From assembly GCA_036867785.1 (NCBI GenBank), contig CP145426.1:682001-746000 (forward strand): a stretch of 64,000 nt of DNA, given 5' to 3'. A program made the position numbers and the translations under genes. A model generated the notes under the pieces. That model worked only from the letters and a program-made list of their open reading frames with translations, was not told where the DNA came from and searched no databases. This document shows positions 18,333 to 29,600 of the stretch, piece after piece; position 1 is the stretch's first letter; every line of letters begins with the position of its first letter. The DNA comes from Plasmodiophora brassicae (taxonomy: Eukaryota; Endomyxa: Phytomyxea; Phytomyxea; Plasmodiophorida).

Positions 18333-19822
18333 ATGACTCTGTCCTGGGCGACGATCGTTGGAGCGGGACTGGCCGCCTGGGTCCTGTTCATCTCGCCGTC
18401 GTCGTCGATGCCGTCGTGGAAGACGGTGGGCCTGTCCACCGCCGGGGTCGTCACTGCCAGCCTGGCGCTGCTCTACAAGTTCCAGGAACGGTTACTGTAC
18501 GCCGTCGACGGCCAGGCGCATTGTTCGGTTCCCCGCGTAATACGATGTGCGGTGTAGGTACCTTCCGGGCGCCGCGTCACCGCATATACGCCCGAGGGAC
18601 AACCCACAAAACTATCGCAGACCTGACGAATGGGGCATGCCGTTCGAGGACGTCACGCTCGTCACTGCCGACTCGGTCCGCCTCGCTGTACGTCACCCGC
18701 CACCCCTTCAACCATTCCTCCAGTGCATAATCCGTCCGCCTACAGGGTTGGATGATCAAGCAACCATCCGCACACAACGCTCCGACCCTGGTCTACTTCC
18801 ATGCAAACGCTGGCAGTATGTGATCCGTTGCGCGGAAGCCTGCAAGACATTGTTCCGATTGGGGCGGTTGTTGACAGATATGGGGTTCCGCCTGCCCAGC
18901 ATCGACCAGATGTATCACAGGCTGTCCTGCAACGTGTTCATCATCAGCTACCGCGGGTACGGCGACAGCGAAGGGACGCCGTCCGAGCAGGGCCTCATGC
19001 TGGACGCCGAGGCCGTCCTCGAGGTACCCGCACGGCTTACCATCGTTGGCGCGCTCTGACATCCCCGGTCTGCCCAGCACCTGCTCCGCGAGCGCCAGGA
19101 CATCGACCCGCGCCGCCTCGTCGTGTTCGGCAGGTCGCTCGGCGGTGCTGTTGCGGTGCGTGCACTGCTGCGGGGGGGGGGGGGGGGCGCCGCGGGACAA
19201 GCCCAGCCCACGGCAGTGACGCAGATTTGCGCGCTGCAGTCGCGGCTCCGTGGGCGGTCTTGCGCGGCCAGCCCCCGTTCGCCTGCTGAGTCGTCTCTAC
19301 TGACACGCCCCCGTTGCGCAGCTGTTCATCGCGAAACGGTACAACGCGGAGGTGCGCGCGACAATCATTGAGAACACGTTCACGAGCATCCCCGACATGG
19401 TACGCGGGCGTGGCTGATGGTCCAACACCATGGGCGCCGGATCGATTGCTTGGTGTTGCTCAGGTGGATGTCGTGTTGCCGTTGCTGGCGCCGCTGAAGC
19501 GATTGATCCTGCGCATCGACTGGCCGTCGCGGTCGCGAATCGGGCATGTCACGCACCCGATCCTGTTCTTGTCCGGGACGCAGGACGAGCTCGTCCCGTC
19601 CCACCAAATGGAGGCGCTGTACGCCGCCGCCGTCTCATCGCCGCACAAGGTGGGTGAAAGTGCCCCCGGGATCCTGGTCCGTTACTGACGAGAAACTCGC
19701 AGGAGATTCATCGTGTCGAGGACGGGACGCACAACGACACGTGGTTGAAAGGCGGCGAGGCATACGTGGCCAAGATGCTCGAGTTCATCACCAGGCACGC
19801 GTCGGCAACACGAACTGGATAA
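18333..19822 (+). CDS. ABHD13: ABHD13/BEM46-like alpha/beta hydrolase
   Basis: Membrane-anchored serine hydrolase of the ABHD13/BEM46 family (lipid-related esterase or depalmitoylase candidates). An N-terminal anchor (ATIVGAGLAAWVLF and STAGVVTASLALLYKFQERLL) starts at the ATG at 18333. Following exons carry the family landmarks in order: WGMPFEDVTLVTADSV, LVYFHANAGS, NVFIISYRGYGDSEGTPSEQ, the nucleophile elbow VVFGRSLGGAVA (GxSxG), IIENTFTSIPDMV, HPILFLSGTQDELVP (acid) and EDGTHNDTWLKGGEAY (catalytic His). At least five short introns; clear ones are GTACCC...CCCAG about 19024-19079 and GTGGGT...CGCAG about 19649-19701. Stop at 19822. A run of 16 G lies in an exon or intron edge just after the nucleophile elbow (19172-19187). 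Confidence 0.88.
19172..19187 (+). repeat. Homopolymer run of 16 G
   Basis: Sixteen consecutive G within the ABHD13-like gene after the nucleophile elbow (AVRALLR). If coding it would give a run of glycine and its length would decide the frame; it may instead belong to an intron boundary. Also a place where sequencing or assembly length errors are likely. Confidence 0.9.
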
Positions 19823-19895
19823 ACAACGGCCACTCATCGACTGTCCAGCGCCCCTGTCCATGGATGAGCCCTACTAGCAAGACCATGATGGCTGG

Positions 19896-21683
19896 TCACG
19901 CTGGAATGTCTGTAGATATGGATTTCTGCGGTATCGTGTCGGTCCAGTTCAGGTCGAACTGGTAGACCGGTTCAGGACGCGTCCACCGGGTTCTCATGAT
20001 CGTGTATCGGACTGACGCCTTGGACGGGTCGCCATGCGGTGCCTGAACTTCCACGCGCCCGTAGTGCAACCCGGTCCAGCTGAGGAACCGCTCCTCTTGC
20101 TGGCTGCCCGACCAGTGCCGCCATGGAACCGGCGGGATCGGGAACGCACCGATCGCACTGCCCGTCGCAGTCAGCAGGACGTCATGCGAACAAACGCGGA
20201 CGTACCTGGCAGAGAATTCATGGAGGAACGAAAACGGGTGCAGCTGGAAATGAGCGGCCCAGTGCGCGTCCCCTGTCTGGACAGTAAGCCCACGACATAC
20301 GGGGTCAACCCAGGCGACCAACCTGATATGAGGACGACACCGGTGATGTTGTTCGACTGGACGAACGATGCAATCTCGGCGAACTTGGTCCGGTAGACGA
20401 CCCAGCCGTCGTCCACCGGCTTCAACGCCAGATCCGACCAGGGCCTGACGACGCGTCAGCGCAGGCGACACAGGTCACGAGATCGTAATGGCGTACATTG
20501 AAGAAGCGACGAACTTGAACGTCGCCTGCGATTGACGGAGCCAGTCCAGCAGCGCGCCTTTCTGGACGGCGCCGAGCTTCATCTTTGTCTCGTCATCGGC
20601 CGCCTTCTTGTCGGACGCGTGCTGGCGCTGATGGGGCGTTGGTCAGTGCGTTCACGAACGCGTTGCCGGTACCCGTACCGTATCAAGGACAAAGAACGAC
20701 ACGGCGCCAATATCGAAGGTGTAGAACAGTTCGCCTGGGACGACGGGCGGGGGGTTCCGGGAGCCGAAGAACGCCCTGTAGAACGGGATGCACCGTTTGA
20801 ACGCGGGGCAATCGGGACCGTTCGACCACTGTACAACGACAATCAGCGATCGCGAACGCGGAAAGCGGAATGAATGAACGCGAGCGAACGTCGTTCTCGA
20901 TTTCGTGGTCGTCGAAAGCGGTGAAGAGAGGGACGCGGGCGCCCAGGGCAGCGTACCCCGGGTCCATGATGGTGCGCCGGTAGACCTTCAGCAGGTCCTG
21001 TCGGAACGGGACGTCGACGTAGACCTGGTCGCCGAGGAACAACGCGAAGTCGATCGCCGACGCGGCAATCTGCCTGACGCCCGGCAGGCCCGTCCTCGAG
21101 TACGGCCAGGCCAGCGTGCACGAGCCGAACGCGAACGTGACCGCCTCCGGGTCCGCTTCGAACTGCCGGCGAACACACCATCAGTACACAATTATATAAG
21201 CAGGAGCGGGGCACGATACCGTCCGGAAGGTGACCGATCGCGATAGGACGCCGGGGCCGTCCCTGAAGGTAAACGGTCAGGTCGTATCCATTGGCGGACA
21301 TAGCGGGCTGTACGTGAAGTGAACGTCGACGTCGTACGACGTGTTCGGGGACAGATGCTCGAGGACGATGATGGAACAGTTGAGATGTTCGGCGTCCAAC
21401 CGTACGTGTGGGGACGTGTAGTCCGCGTAGGCCCACTGATACCCGGAATAGATGGAGGAATGCACGAGGAGCCGGGCGGACGTGGACGTGACCGCCCCCA
21501 GGTGCACGATACCGTCCACGTCCATGGCCGCCGAGAAATGCTCTACCGTTCCCGTCACGAAACGACACACGCGCACACACACCCCGCAAGCGTGATACCG
21601 GTCAGGAACGGTGCCAGGAGGTACGTCACGACGGCGACCAGCGCAACGATGATTCCTTCAGCGACGGGACGCCATGTCCGCAT
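19896..21683 (-). CDS. PhoD-like metallophosphatase, type II membrane protein
   Basis: Starts at the ATG at 21683 before a signal anchor (GIIVALVAVVTYLLAPFLTG). Later exons give an N-terminal fibronectin-like PhoD_N region (VHLGAVTSTSARLLVHSS; LEHLSPNTSYDVDVHF) and the metallophosphatase core: TFAFGSCTLAWPYS, IDFALFLGDQVYVDVPF (metal-binding GDQ) and PLFTAFDDHEIENDV (the DDHE motif that binds metal). Downstream come GELFYTFDIGAVSFFVLDT, a segment WSDLALKPVDDGW and a C-terminal part with HPFSFLHEFSAR and VPWRHWSGSQQEE. About six short introns. PhoD-family enzymes hydrolyse phosphodiesters or monoesters with Fe/Ca; here the active site would be luminal or extracellular. Stop at 19896. Confidence 0.85.
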
Positions 21684-21775
21684 TATTGGCGCCAGCGCAA
21701 CGCACTCTGGTTGAGCAATTCCGACCGGACCTCGTCGGCGCTTCCCTGGGAAACATGTCGACACGCATGTGCCGT

Positions 21776-21784
21776 CTTATATAT
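21776..21784 (-). promoter_or_regulatory. TATA box upstream of the PhoD-like gene
   Basis: Minus-strand TATATATAAG-like sequence about 95 bp before the proposed start of the PhoD-like gene. AT-rich island in GC-rich DNA; inferred core promoter. Confidence 0.5.
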
Positions 21785-22469
21785 GATCGTATTCCGTGTA
21801 AGGGCGGTGACTCGTGCGGTTGATAAACGTTGTTTTATTGGGACATGTCTAGCTGCATCGTTAACCGGGACGTGGTTCGCATCAGCGGATAGGTTTGTCT
21901 TCAGGTTGGAAACATGGCGTTTTCCAGCATGCAGAAGCCAAGCGTCCTATGTACAGGACAGCATCATGTGCGGAACCAGCTGGTCGACGCTGGCCATGGG
22001 CGTTGCACTGGACGTCCCATGGTCAGCGTCGACTCGATAGCGGAATGACGCACTGCGCCGTGTCCGTCACGGACTCCGCCACGGCAAGGGTCCGCCACGC
22101 AGTCCGCGGATGCGTTAGGGCGCCCCTCCATATATTACCATGCCCGGGGTGGCGCGACACGCCCACGAGTCACGACGCCACGACATAGGCCCCGACGTAA
22201 CGTCGTAGGCAATCACCGCTGCCGCCGTGGATAAAACAACGGCGGTGCGACGCAACGCCAATGAGCAGTCGCAGACAATGATCTGCGTTCTCTCCCTCTC
22301 AACGAGATAGCCGTTTGGCAATGCCGCCCCAGGTGGTGTCACGTCGAGTGGGCCGTCATGCAATTGAAGAAGCGGCACGCCAAGCAATACCCAGCAGCCA
22401 GCCAGCCATCAGCATACGGACACCGCGATTCGGGATCCTCCACGATCGCCAACGCCCCGGCGCCGTTCC
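21785..22469. other. Intergenic region between divergent genes
   Basis: About 690 bp without a supported gene, between the PhoD-like gene (minus) and the unrecognised gene at 22470 (plus). It holds a GTCACGGACTCCGCCACGG stretch near 22066 that resembles one near 12951, and a TATATTA patch near 22131 on the plus strand that could serve the downstream gene. Confidence 0.5.
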
Positions 22470-23582
22470 ATGGTCATGCCGTGCCGACGTGGGCAGCAGG
22501 CGGTCGTCGTCGTCGGCGTCCATGGCGTGCGCGCGGGCAGGTGGATCGCGCGCCGCTACATGGGCAAGATGCGCACCTGTGGTCTGCCTCGGGCGCTGTA
22601 CGGGTGGACGGTGACCGATGGGCGCGATCACCCCGACGGCGTCTCCGTCGGCGCCGCCCTCGTCGAGGCCGACCACGCCATGGTGTGGCCCAAGTACGGC
22701 CTGTGCCAGCAGTGGGCGCTGGGCGCCGTCCTGTGCCAGTTCCTCGGCGGCGTACGCCACCTGCCGAATCGGCTGGCGGTCCCGCCCGAGCTCGACATGC
22801 GCCTGCCGGCGGCGCTCGTCGCCGAGTCGGTCCGGAACTCGATCCTGTTCTGCCACGAGCGGACGGCGGCCGCCAACATGGCCTCCCACGCGACGTTGTT
22901 CGACCGGACGTACGACATCATCTGCCCGCTGCCGGCGCTGGACGCTCGTCGCGCCTCGCTGGTCAACCTGGACATGGCGCGGGTCGTGGCGCGCGCCTGG
23001 GCCGACGCGGTGCCGTCGGCGCCGCCGCCGGCCGTCGTCGAGCTCATCCGCCGGTCGTTCGTCCTGACGCCCCGGTCGCTGGAGACGTACCGCACCCAGC
23101 AGCGGCAGTCGGACCCGGCCCGCCTGATCCACTTCAACTCGATCAAGATCGACCCGGAGCAGAAGGAGCGCGTGCGGGGCGCCCGTATCCTCGTGTGGCA
23201 CCACGACCTGTCCTGGGGGGCGCTGGCCGAGGCCGCCAGGAACATCCTCTTCATGGGCGGCGCCGACCGGGTCGACGTGCTCACGGCGATGGCCCCCGGG
23301 ACGCCCATGACGACCTGCTGCTTCGAGGCGGCCGCCGGTGCCAACCTGGACGACGTCCTGTTCGACATGGAGCGCCCGGCGAAGACGGACGATGTCGCCC
23401 TGGCGCGGACCGTGATCGTCGACAAGCACGCCGTCACCTGGGACCAGTCGAACGTCCACTCGGAAGCGAACGCGAAACGCGCCTGGCACGACGTCCTCGG
23501 CGAGTGGATCGTCGCCAAGTGGCCCAGGTTCGTGCCGAGCTATGTCCCCCGTAGCAATATCTACTACAAGGGCAACCTGTAG
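22470..23582 (+). CDS. Unrecognised 370-residue protein
   Basis: Intron-free frame with strong codon bias like its conserved neighbours, so likely real. I do not recognise a family. Visible features: a hydrophobic beta-strand-like start (QQAVVVVGVHGVRAGRW), then LYGWTVTDGRDHPDGVSVG, WPKYGLCQQWALGAVLCQF, LVAESVRNSILFCHERTAA, RLIHFNSIKIDPEQKER, ILVWHHDLSWGALAEAARN and a C-terminal FVPSYVPRSNIYYKGNL. The pattern of hydrophobic strands alternating with helices suggests an alpha/beta enzyme, and the early segment faintly recalls glycosyltransferases, but no DxD or nucleotide site is clear. No signal peptide is evident from the first ATG; an upstream exon is possible. It converges on the GT61-like gene. 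Confidence 0.65.
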   Translation: MVMPCRRGQQAVVVVGVHGVRAGRWIARRYMGKMRTCGLPRALYGWTVTDGRDHPDGVSVGAALVEADHAMVWPKYGLCQQWALGAVLCQFLGGVRHLPNRLAVPPELDMRLPAALVAESVRNSILFCHERTAAANMASHATLFDRTYDIICPLPALDARRASLVNLDMARVVARAWADAVPSAPPPAVVELIRRSFVLTPRSLETYRTQQRQSDPARLIHFNSIKIDPEQKERVRGARILVWHHDLSWGALAEAARNILFMGGADRVDVLTAMAPGTPMTTCCFEAAAGANLDDVLFDMERPAKTDDVALARTVIVDKHAVTWDQSNVHSEANAKRAWHDVLGEWIVAKWPRFVPSYVPRSNIYYKGNL

Positions 23583-23654
23583 CGAGCGCTGGACAACACC
23601 ATCCTGCCCTGCGCTGGCCCAAGTAGGCCACCACCGTCCAACGTCTTCCCGACG

Positions 23655-25571
23655 TCACCCCTGGCGCCGTTGTTTAATCCGGTCTTCTTGAAGGCGAACC
23701 GCAGGCGTGATGGCGTCGAGCGTCACCTCGACGTCGACCGTCATGGGCGACCCGTGATGGCCGGTCTCGGACCGGATCATCGTGTAGTGCAGGCCGAGCC
23801 GTCGGGCTTCGATCTGGAAGCAGGGGTAGAACCAGTCGGCGGCGCCCATCATCCCGACCCTCATGTAGATCTCGAACAGGGACGTGCCATTCGCCATGAA
23901 GATCGAGTTCGACAGGCCTGTGCAATTAACCAGCGCAGCGTGTGCGCGTCCGTTGTCAGCAACGCCATCCACCAGACGACAACGACAAACGTCGTACCGG
24001 CGCCATGCGGGCCGACCAGGACGTCGGCCTCGTAGTGCAGACGCACCATGCGCTCATACGAGTCGACGAACGAATCGTAAACGTCCACGACGGCGTTCGG
24101 GAACCGGCGCCGCAGCCCAGCGAGGAGGTCCTACAGCGAGAACGTTGCACGTCAGGGCGCGTCAGCGCAGGCACACAGACGACTGTACGAACGTTGTGGT
24201 TGACAATGTGGCGTGCCAGGTTCCCTCGCGACTGAAGAACGATGCGCACGGGACGGCGACCGCTCGGCACCTGCAGGGCCCATGTTGAGTTACGTTCGCA
24301 GGGCCGGTTTCGCAATCGAGCGGCCGGCCTACCCGCTGTGGAAACCGTTTCGCGAGGTGCAGGCGGAACTCGTCGCGAACCAGGACCGCGGCGCGGGGTA
24401 TCAATCGTCCTGTTTGGGTGAGTTCATCATCGAGGCCGTTGATCGCCTGCACGAGGTACCTCCAGCAGTGGCGGTCGGCACCAGCAATTTCTCGACGTGG
24501 TAGACCGTCCTGGGGTCGTAGTCGATGAAGCGCGAACGGTCCAGCCCTGGGCACGACGATGGTTACCAACACGACGGGCAGGGCACAGACCGGCAGCAGT
24601 GTCCTACCGAGCATGGCGTACAGGTCCCAGAGGCCGTCCGGCCCTGGGGGGCGGTACGCCATGATCCGGACGTCGGGGTTGGCGATCAGCCAGTCGCGTA
24701 CCATGGCCAGCCGCAGGAACGACTCGACCAGCCAATGAAAGTACCTGACCAGCCGATCCCACTCGAGTCAGCACGACCGTTCCCAGGCGACCGCATCCCG
24801 ATCCGGCTAACCGATAGGCCCAGAACATGGCGATGAGGACGACACGACCTTTGATTGGCGATACGGGGCCATCTGCCAGTGTCGGGTACGGGTTCCAGGG
24901 CCCTTCCTCGCAGCCGCCCGGGCGGTACACTATCGAGCAATCGTACACGATGGATTCATGGCCGGTGACGTACGCCTGCAACGCGCGAACGTTAGACGCT
25001 CCCTGCAGTCGGCCAGCAATTGCGGCACGACGACGTTCTGGAACAGGACGACCATGCCCTTGACCTCGTCGTAGTCGTAGGCCGGCAGCCGAACGATCAT
25101 GTTCGGATCGTCGGGCGGCGTCTCGGTCATGCCGACGTCCTTCTCGATCGTCGTCGCGTACTGCAACCCGCGCAGGGCATCGTCCAGACCGTGCAGGCAC
25201 CCTGATCGAATACACGTCAGCAGGTTGGAGCGCACGGCGATGTCGTAATCGAAGATCGAGAACAGACCCGGGTGGTTAAGCGGGCCGGGAAGATCCAGGC
25301 CGACGCCGAGAGACATCGGGTCAAGAAGCCGGAACGGCGCCGCCGGCTGGCCATGGACCCCTTTGGAACGGCGCACAACGGCGCGGTCGTCGAGGTCCTG
25401 TGGTTGTGGGCGGCGGGACATCAGCAGGGCAAACGTCGTCAGCAGCAGGAGAACGGCAGCGATCGATGCCAGCATTGGCGCGCCGCGCAGGGTCTTGGCC
25501 GGGTACCGTCGAGCCGTCCGAATCGCCTGCCGCATACGCCCTTCCAGCGTACGTCGCCTGCGGGATAGCAT
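23655..25571 (-). CDS. GT61-like glycosyltransferase, type II membrane protein
   Basis: Starts at 25571 with a basic tail and signal anchor (APMLASIAAVLLLLTTFALLM). Luminal exons follow with short introns: SIVYRPGGCEEGPWNPYP, then RVVLIAMFWAYRL, MVRDWLIANPDVRIMAYRP, VYHVEKLLVP, and the C-terminal block of glycosyltransferase family 61 (DUF563): YERMVRLHYEADVLVGPHGAG, corresponding to the A-D-V-L-I/V-G-P-H-G-A-G signature, and then SNSIFMANGTSLFEIYMR and ARRLGLHYTMIRSETGHH. GT61 enzymes include EOGT and POMGNT2 (O-GlcNAc transfer in the ER) and plant xylosyltransferases; donor and acceptor here are unknown. Stop at 23655. Exon borders not resolved base by base. Confidence 0.78.
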
Positions 25572-25716
25572 CGCTGCTGTACTAAATCTGGAAATAGCCG
25601 AGAACAGGGCTTCCGCCTTCCGGAAGCAGGAAGCGCGTGGTCACAAAAATGCGTGACTGGCAATCGGTTCTACATACCAACATACCAACAGCAGCGGGAC
25701 ATACGCATATACCAGA

Positions 25717-25803
25717 GTTAAACTTCGGTTGAAGCACCACCCTCGTTGGGCACAACCCCGGCTTTAAGCACCCGACCCCAGGAACAATAATTATTGTTCT
25801 CAT
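25717..25803. repeat. Dispersed direct repeat, copy 1
   Basis: About 87 bp, related to the copy at 26334-26418 with several mismatches and one 3-base gap. Shared blocks include TAAAC.TCGGTT.AAGCACC, GCACAA and CCCCAGGAACAA followed by TATTGTTC, which forms a small palindrome (AACAATAATTATTGTT). Both copies are in the same orientation about 617 bp apart. Confidence 0.75.
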
Positions 25804-25825
25804 AACCAGAACCGGTGTGAACATG

Positions 25826-25912
25826 TCCGAACCGAACTGAACCGTCATGGGACGTGTGAACCAGGAACCGAACCGAACCAGCGATCCTCGAACCGAACCG
25901 AACCGACACCGA
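25826..25912. repeat. Degenerate GAACC/CCGAA short tandem repeat
   Basis: Scattered runs of (GAACC)n, for example CCGAACCGAACC and CGAACCGAACCGAACCG, broken by unique sequence. Microsatellite-like; lies just after the first direct repeat in a gene-free gap. Confidence 0.75.
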
Positions 25913-26235
25913 GCCAGCGCTATATAACCGCGGTTTACCAGTCGCCGCGTGCGGCCACATGCTCCTGCCTTGCTGCCGCCCTTGCTGTTGCGGTTGCGGT
26001 CGTCCTCACCGTCGCCACCCTGCTTGGTGTATTGTTTCGTCGCTGCCGACTGCGCAGTCGTTACCGCCGCTATATCGCCGCCCTGCCTGCTGCTGCCCCA
26101 GTCCTGCCGTCGCCGATCTGCCGACATGCCGATCACGCTCGCAATCGGTCCACTTTCGACACCGTCGACCCGGGCAGACCCTACTCTGGGGACACCAATC
26201 GGGAAGGTCCTCATGACGCTCCCGCGAATCCCGGT

Positions 26236-26295
26236 AAAATCATTTATCGTCTATCGGAGTCGTCGAAAATCATTTATCGTCTATCGGAGTCGTCG
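26236..26295. repeat. Perfect 30 bp tandem duplication
   Basis: Two identical adjacent 30-base units (AAAATCATTTATCGTCTATC and the next ten bases). Unusually AT-rich for this genome. Probably a recent slippage or small duplication in the gap before the RAP gene. Confidence 0.95.
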
Positions 26296-26333
26296 ACGGT
26301 TATTTTCAGAACGAGCCCTGCAAGTGGTTCAAA

Positions 26334-26418
26334 GGTAAACCTCGGTTTAAGCACCAACCTAAGCACAAACAATCCCGACTTGAAGCAACCGCCCCCAGGA
26401 ACAAGTATTGTTCCCCGG
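26334..26418. repeat. Dispersed direct repeat, copy 2
   Basis: Second copy of the element described at 25717-25803, ending with CCCCAGGAACAAGTATTGTTC. Together the copies bracket about 530 bp that holds the GAACC array and the 30 bp duplication but no clear gene. Confidence 0.75.
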
Positions 26419-26666
26419 GAACATACGCGAGAGTGTGATCAGCGAATCTGTATGTACCGCAATATGGGGCATGAATAACAAAACCGCGCGCTCGCCCCAA
26501 ACGCAGCTGCAAGCGCATGTGTGTGTGCCGAACTGGATACAGCGGACGGGGACCCGCACCACCGGTACGGGATGATGCGCCCCGCGCGCGACACGGCAGC
26601 AGGCAGCTGCCGTGTCGCGCTATAATTGGCGCGGCTCCACGACGACGACGACGGGGGTCTCATCAT

Positions 26667-29600
26667 ATGTGGCCGGCGGCGTCGCGAACGCTCCGCCCGG
26701 GCCGCCGCCCCTGTGCCAGCGCCGCCGCCGGGCAGGCGCGTCGCCCGCCGTTCCTCACGGTGAAGCAGTGCGACCAGGTCATGGGTCGCGTCCTGCAGGC
26801 GCACGAGGCGCGCCGGCCGAGCGCCGCCGCCGACCCTGACGCCGCCGCGTCGCTCGGCGTCGTCCTCCGCCAGCTGCCCGGGTTCGTCGGCCACCGTCTC
26901 GCCGACATCAAACGCCTGCCGCACATCGCCACGAAGCTCGTCAAGCTCAGCGCCGCCGGCCTGATCGGTACGTGTCCGGACGCGCGCGCCCCCCTCCCGC
27001 TGACCGTCGTCGTCGTCGCCAGGGCGGACCCAGGCGCACGACCTGCTGGGCGCGATCGAGGCCAGGACGCGCGACCACATGCACGCGCTGGACGGCCGCG
27101 AGCTGTCCACGCTGGTCACCGCGCTGGCCAAGGCGCCGCCCGGCCTGGTCGGCGCCGACTTCTTCGACCGCGTCGCCGTCCGCGTCGTCGCGGCCGGCGC
27201 CGACGACGTCGAACCGCGCGCCCTGTCCGGCATCCTCTGGGCCGCCGTCCAGGCCCGGTTCCGCAACGACGCCCTGCTCGACGCCGTCGTCGGGCGCGTC
27301 GTCGCCGACGCGCACCGGTTCGACCAGCACAGCGTGTCGTCGGTCGCCTGGGCGCTCGCCCGGTCCCGCGTCCGGCACGGGGCGGCGTTCGGCGCGATCG
27401 CGCGCCGCGCCATCGCCATCATGGGGACGTGCACGCCGCACAGCGTCGCGTCGCTGGCCTGGGCGTTCGCCACCGTCGGCGACCGCCACGACGCGCTGTT
27501 CGCCGCGATCGCCGCCCGCATCCAGGCGGACCCGCGCGGCTTTACCGGCCAGGCGCTGGCCAACGCCGCCTGGGCGTTCGCCACCGTCCGCATCGCCGAC
27601 CCCGACCTGTTCGCCGTGTTCGCCGCCGCCGACGTCGCCGCGTTCAACCCGCAGGAGCTGGTCAACGTCGCCTGGGCGTTCGCGACGCTCGGCGTGCGCG
27701 ACCAGGCCGCGTTCGTCGGCGGGGTCGCGCGGCGCGCCGCCGCCCACGCCGACCGGCTCACCGCCCAGCAGGTCTCCAACCTGGCCTGGGCGCTCGCCAC
27801 GCTCGGCGTGCGCCGCGACGACGCCGTGTTTGACGCGATCGGCCGCGCCACCCTGCGCCTCGTCGACACGTTCGCCGCGCAGGCCGTCGCCACGACCGCC
27901 TGGGCGTACGCGCAGGTCGGCGCCCGGGCCGGCGACGCCCCCGTCCTCGTCGCCCTGCGCCGCCGGGCGATCGCGCAGGTGCACGCGTTCACGCCGCAGG
28001 GCCTGGCGATGACGGCGTCGGCGTTCGCCAGCGTCGCAGGCGCCGGCGACGCCGACCTGTTCCGGGTGATCGCGCGTCGCGCCACCCGCGACATGGACGC
28101 GTTCGCGGCCCGCGACCTGACGACGCTGTCGTGGGCGTTCGCCCAGGTCGACAGCGCCGTCCTGGCGGCGGCCGGCGGCGCCGACGACCTGTTCCGGGGC
28201 GTCGGCCGGCGCGCCCTGGCCGTCGTCGACACGTTCGTGGCGGTCGGCCTGGCGCGGACGACGCGCGCCTTCGCCCGGGTCCGCGTCGCCCCCAGCGGCC
28301 TGTTCGCCGCCATGGCCCGCCGCGTCGTCGACCTGGCCGCCACGTTCTCCCCCGAGTCGATCGGCAACTGCGCCTGGGCGTTCGCCACGGTCGGGTACGC
28401 CGGCGACGACGCCGCCGACCTGTTCGGGGCGCTGGCGCGACGCGCCCTCGACGTCGCCGGCGCGTTCGACGCGCCCGCCCTGGCCGACACCGCCTGGGCG
28501 TTCGCGCAGGTCGCCGCACCGACACACGATGGCCTGTTCCGGGCGCTGGGCCGCCGCGCCGTCGTCGTCGCCGACGCGTTCACCGCCGAGCAGGTGGCGG
28601 CGACGGCGTCGGCGTTCGCCCAGGTCGGCGCGCTCGACGACGCCGCTGTCGTCGACGCGCTCGGGCGCCGCGCCCTCGCCCTGATCGACGCGTTCGACGC
28701 GCCCGGCGTCGTCCGCGTCCTGCGCGCGTTCACGTCGACGCCCGCCGGCGCCGACGTCGCCCGGCGCTTCGTCCGGGAGCGCCTGCCGGTCGTCGTCGAC
28801 GACCTGCCCGCCGACGGCGTCGTCGCGGTGCTCGTGGCGCTCGCGGACGCCGGAGGTGGCGACCCGATGATCGTCGAGCGGGTCGTCGGGCGCGCGGACG
28901 CGGTCTGCACTGCGGGGGACGTGGCGCGCGCACTTCGGGCCTGCGTCGGACTGCGCGTCCGGCGCGACGCCCACCTCGTGACGACGCTGCTGGACGCGTC
29001 GCTCGCGTCCGTCGAGGCGCTCGACGCGCAGGGCGTCGCTGATCTGTCGTGGGCGCTCGTCGAGCTCGACGACGATCGGTGCGCCGACCTGGCCGTCGCC
29101 CTGGCGTACCACGGGGCGACGGTGGCGCGCGAGTGCACCGGCGCGGCGATCGCAACGATCCTGTCGGCGTGCGCCCGCCTCGGCGTCGGCGCCCGGGACG
29201 CGCCTGCAACGACGAACCTGTTCGCCAAGCTGGGCAGGCGCGTCGCCATCCGCCCTGACCTGCTGCCGGACGGCGACGCGCTCGCCAGGACGGCCTGGGC
29301 CGTTGCCAGCGCCACGATCCGGTTCAGCCCGTTCGCCGGCGGCGACGACGACGACGACGACCGGGCCGAGCTCGCCGAGTACTGGCCGGAAGCCATGTCG
29401 GTCGGCCTGACCTACGCCGACCTGTTCGCCTCCCTCGGGCGGCAATGCGTTGCCGTCATTGCGGGCGACGACGTCGTCCTCCCGGGGCAGGTCGCGACGC
29501 TGTGCAGGGCGTTCGCGGCGACCGGCACCGGCACCGGCGCCGTCTACGACGCCCTGGTCGCCCGGGCCGTGTCCGCCCTCGACGCGTTCGACCGCGCGGC

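Noticed and set aside
25826-25912. GAACC runs as telomere-like sequence
   Set aside because: Short, broken and internal, in a gene-bearing chromosome segment; a microsatellite is simpler.
26439-29396. Very long minus-strand open frame antisense to the RAP gene
   Set aside because: Low-complexity Ser/Ala/Arg/Thr composition produced by the strong third-position GC of the RAP gene on the other strand; no motif. A second long antisense frame (26947-30213) has the same origin.
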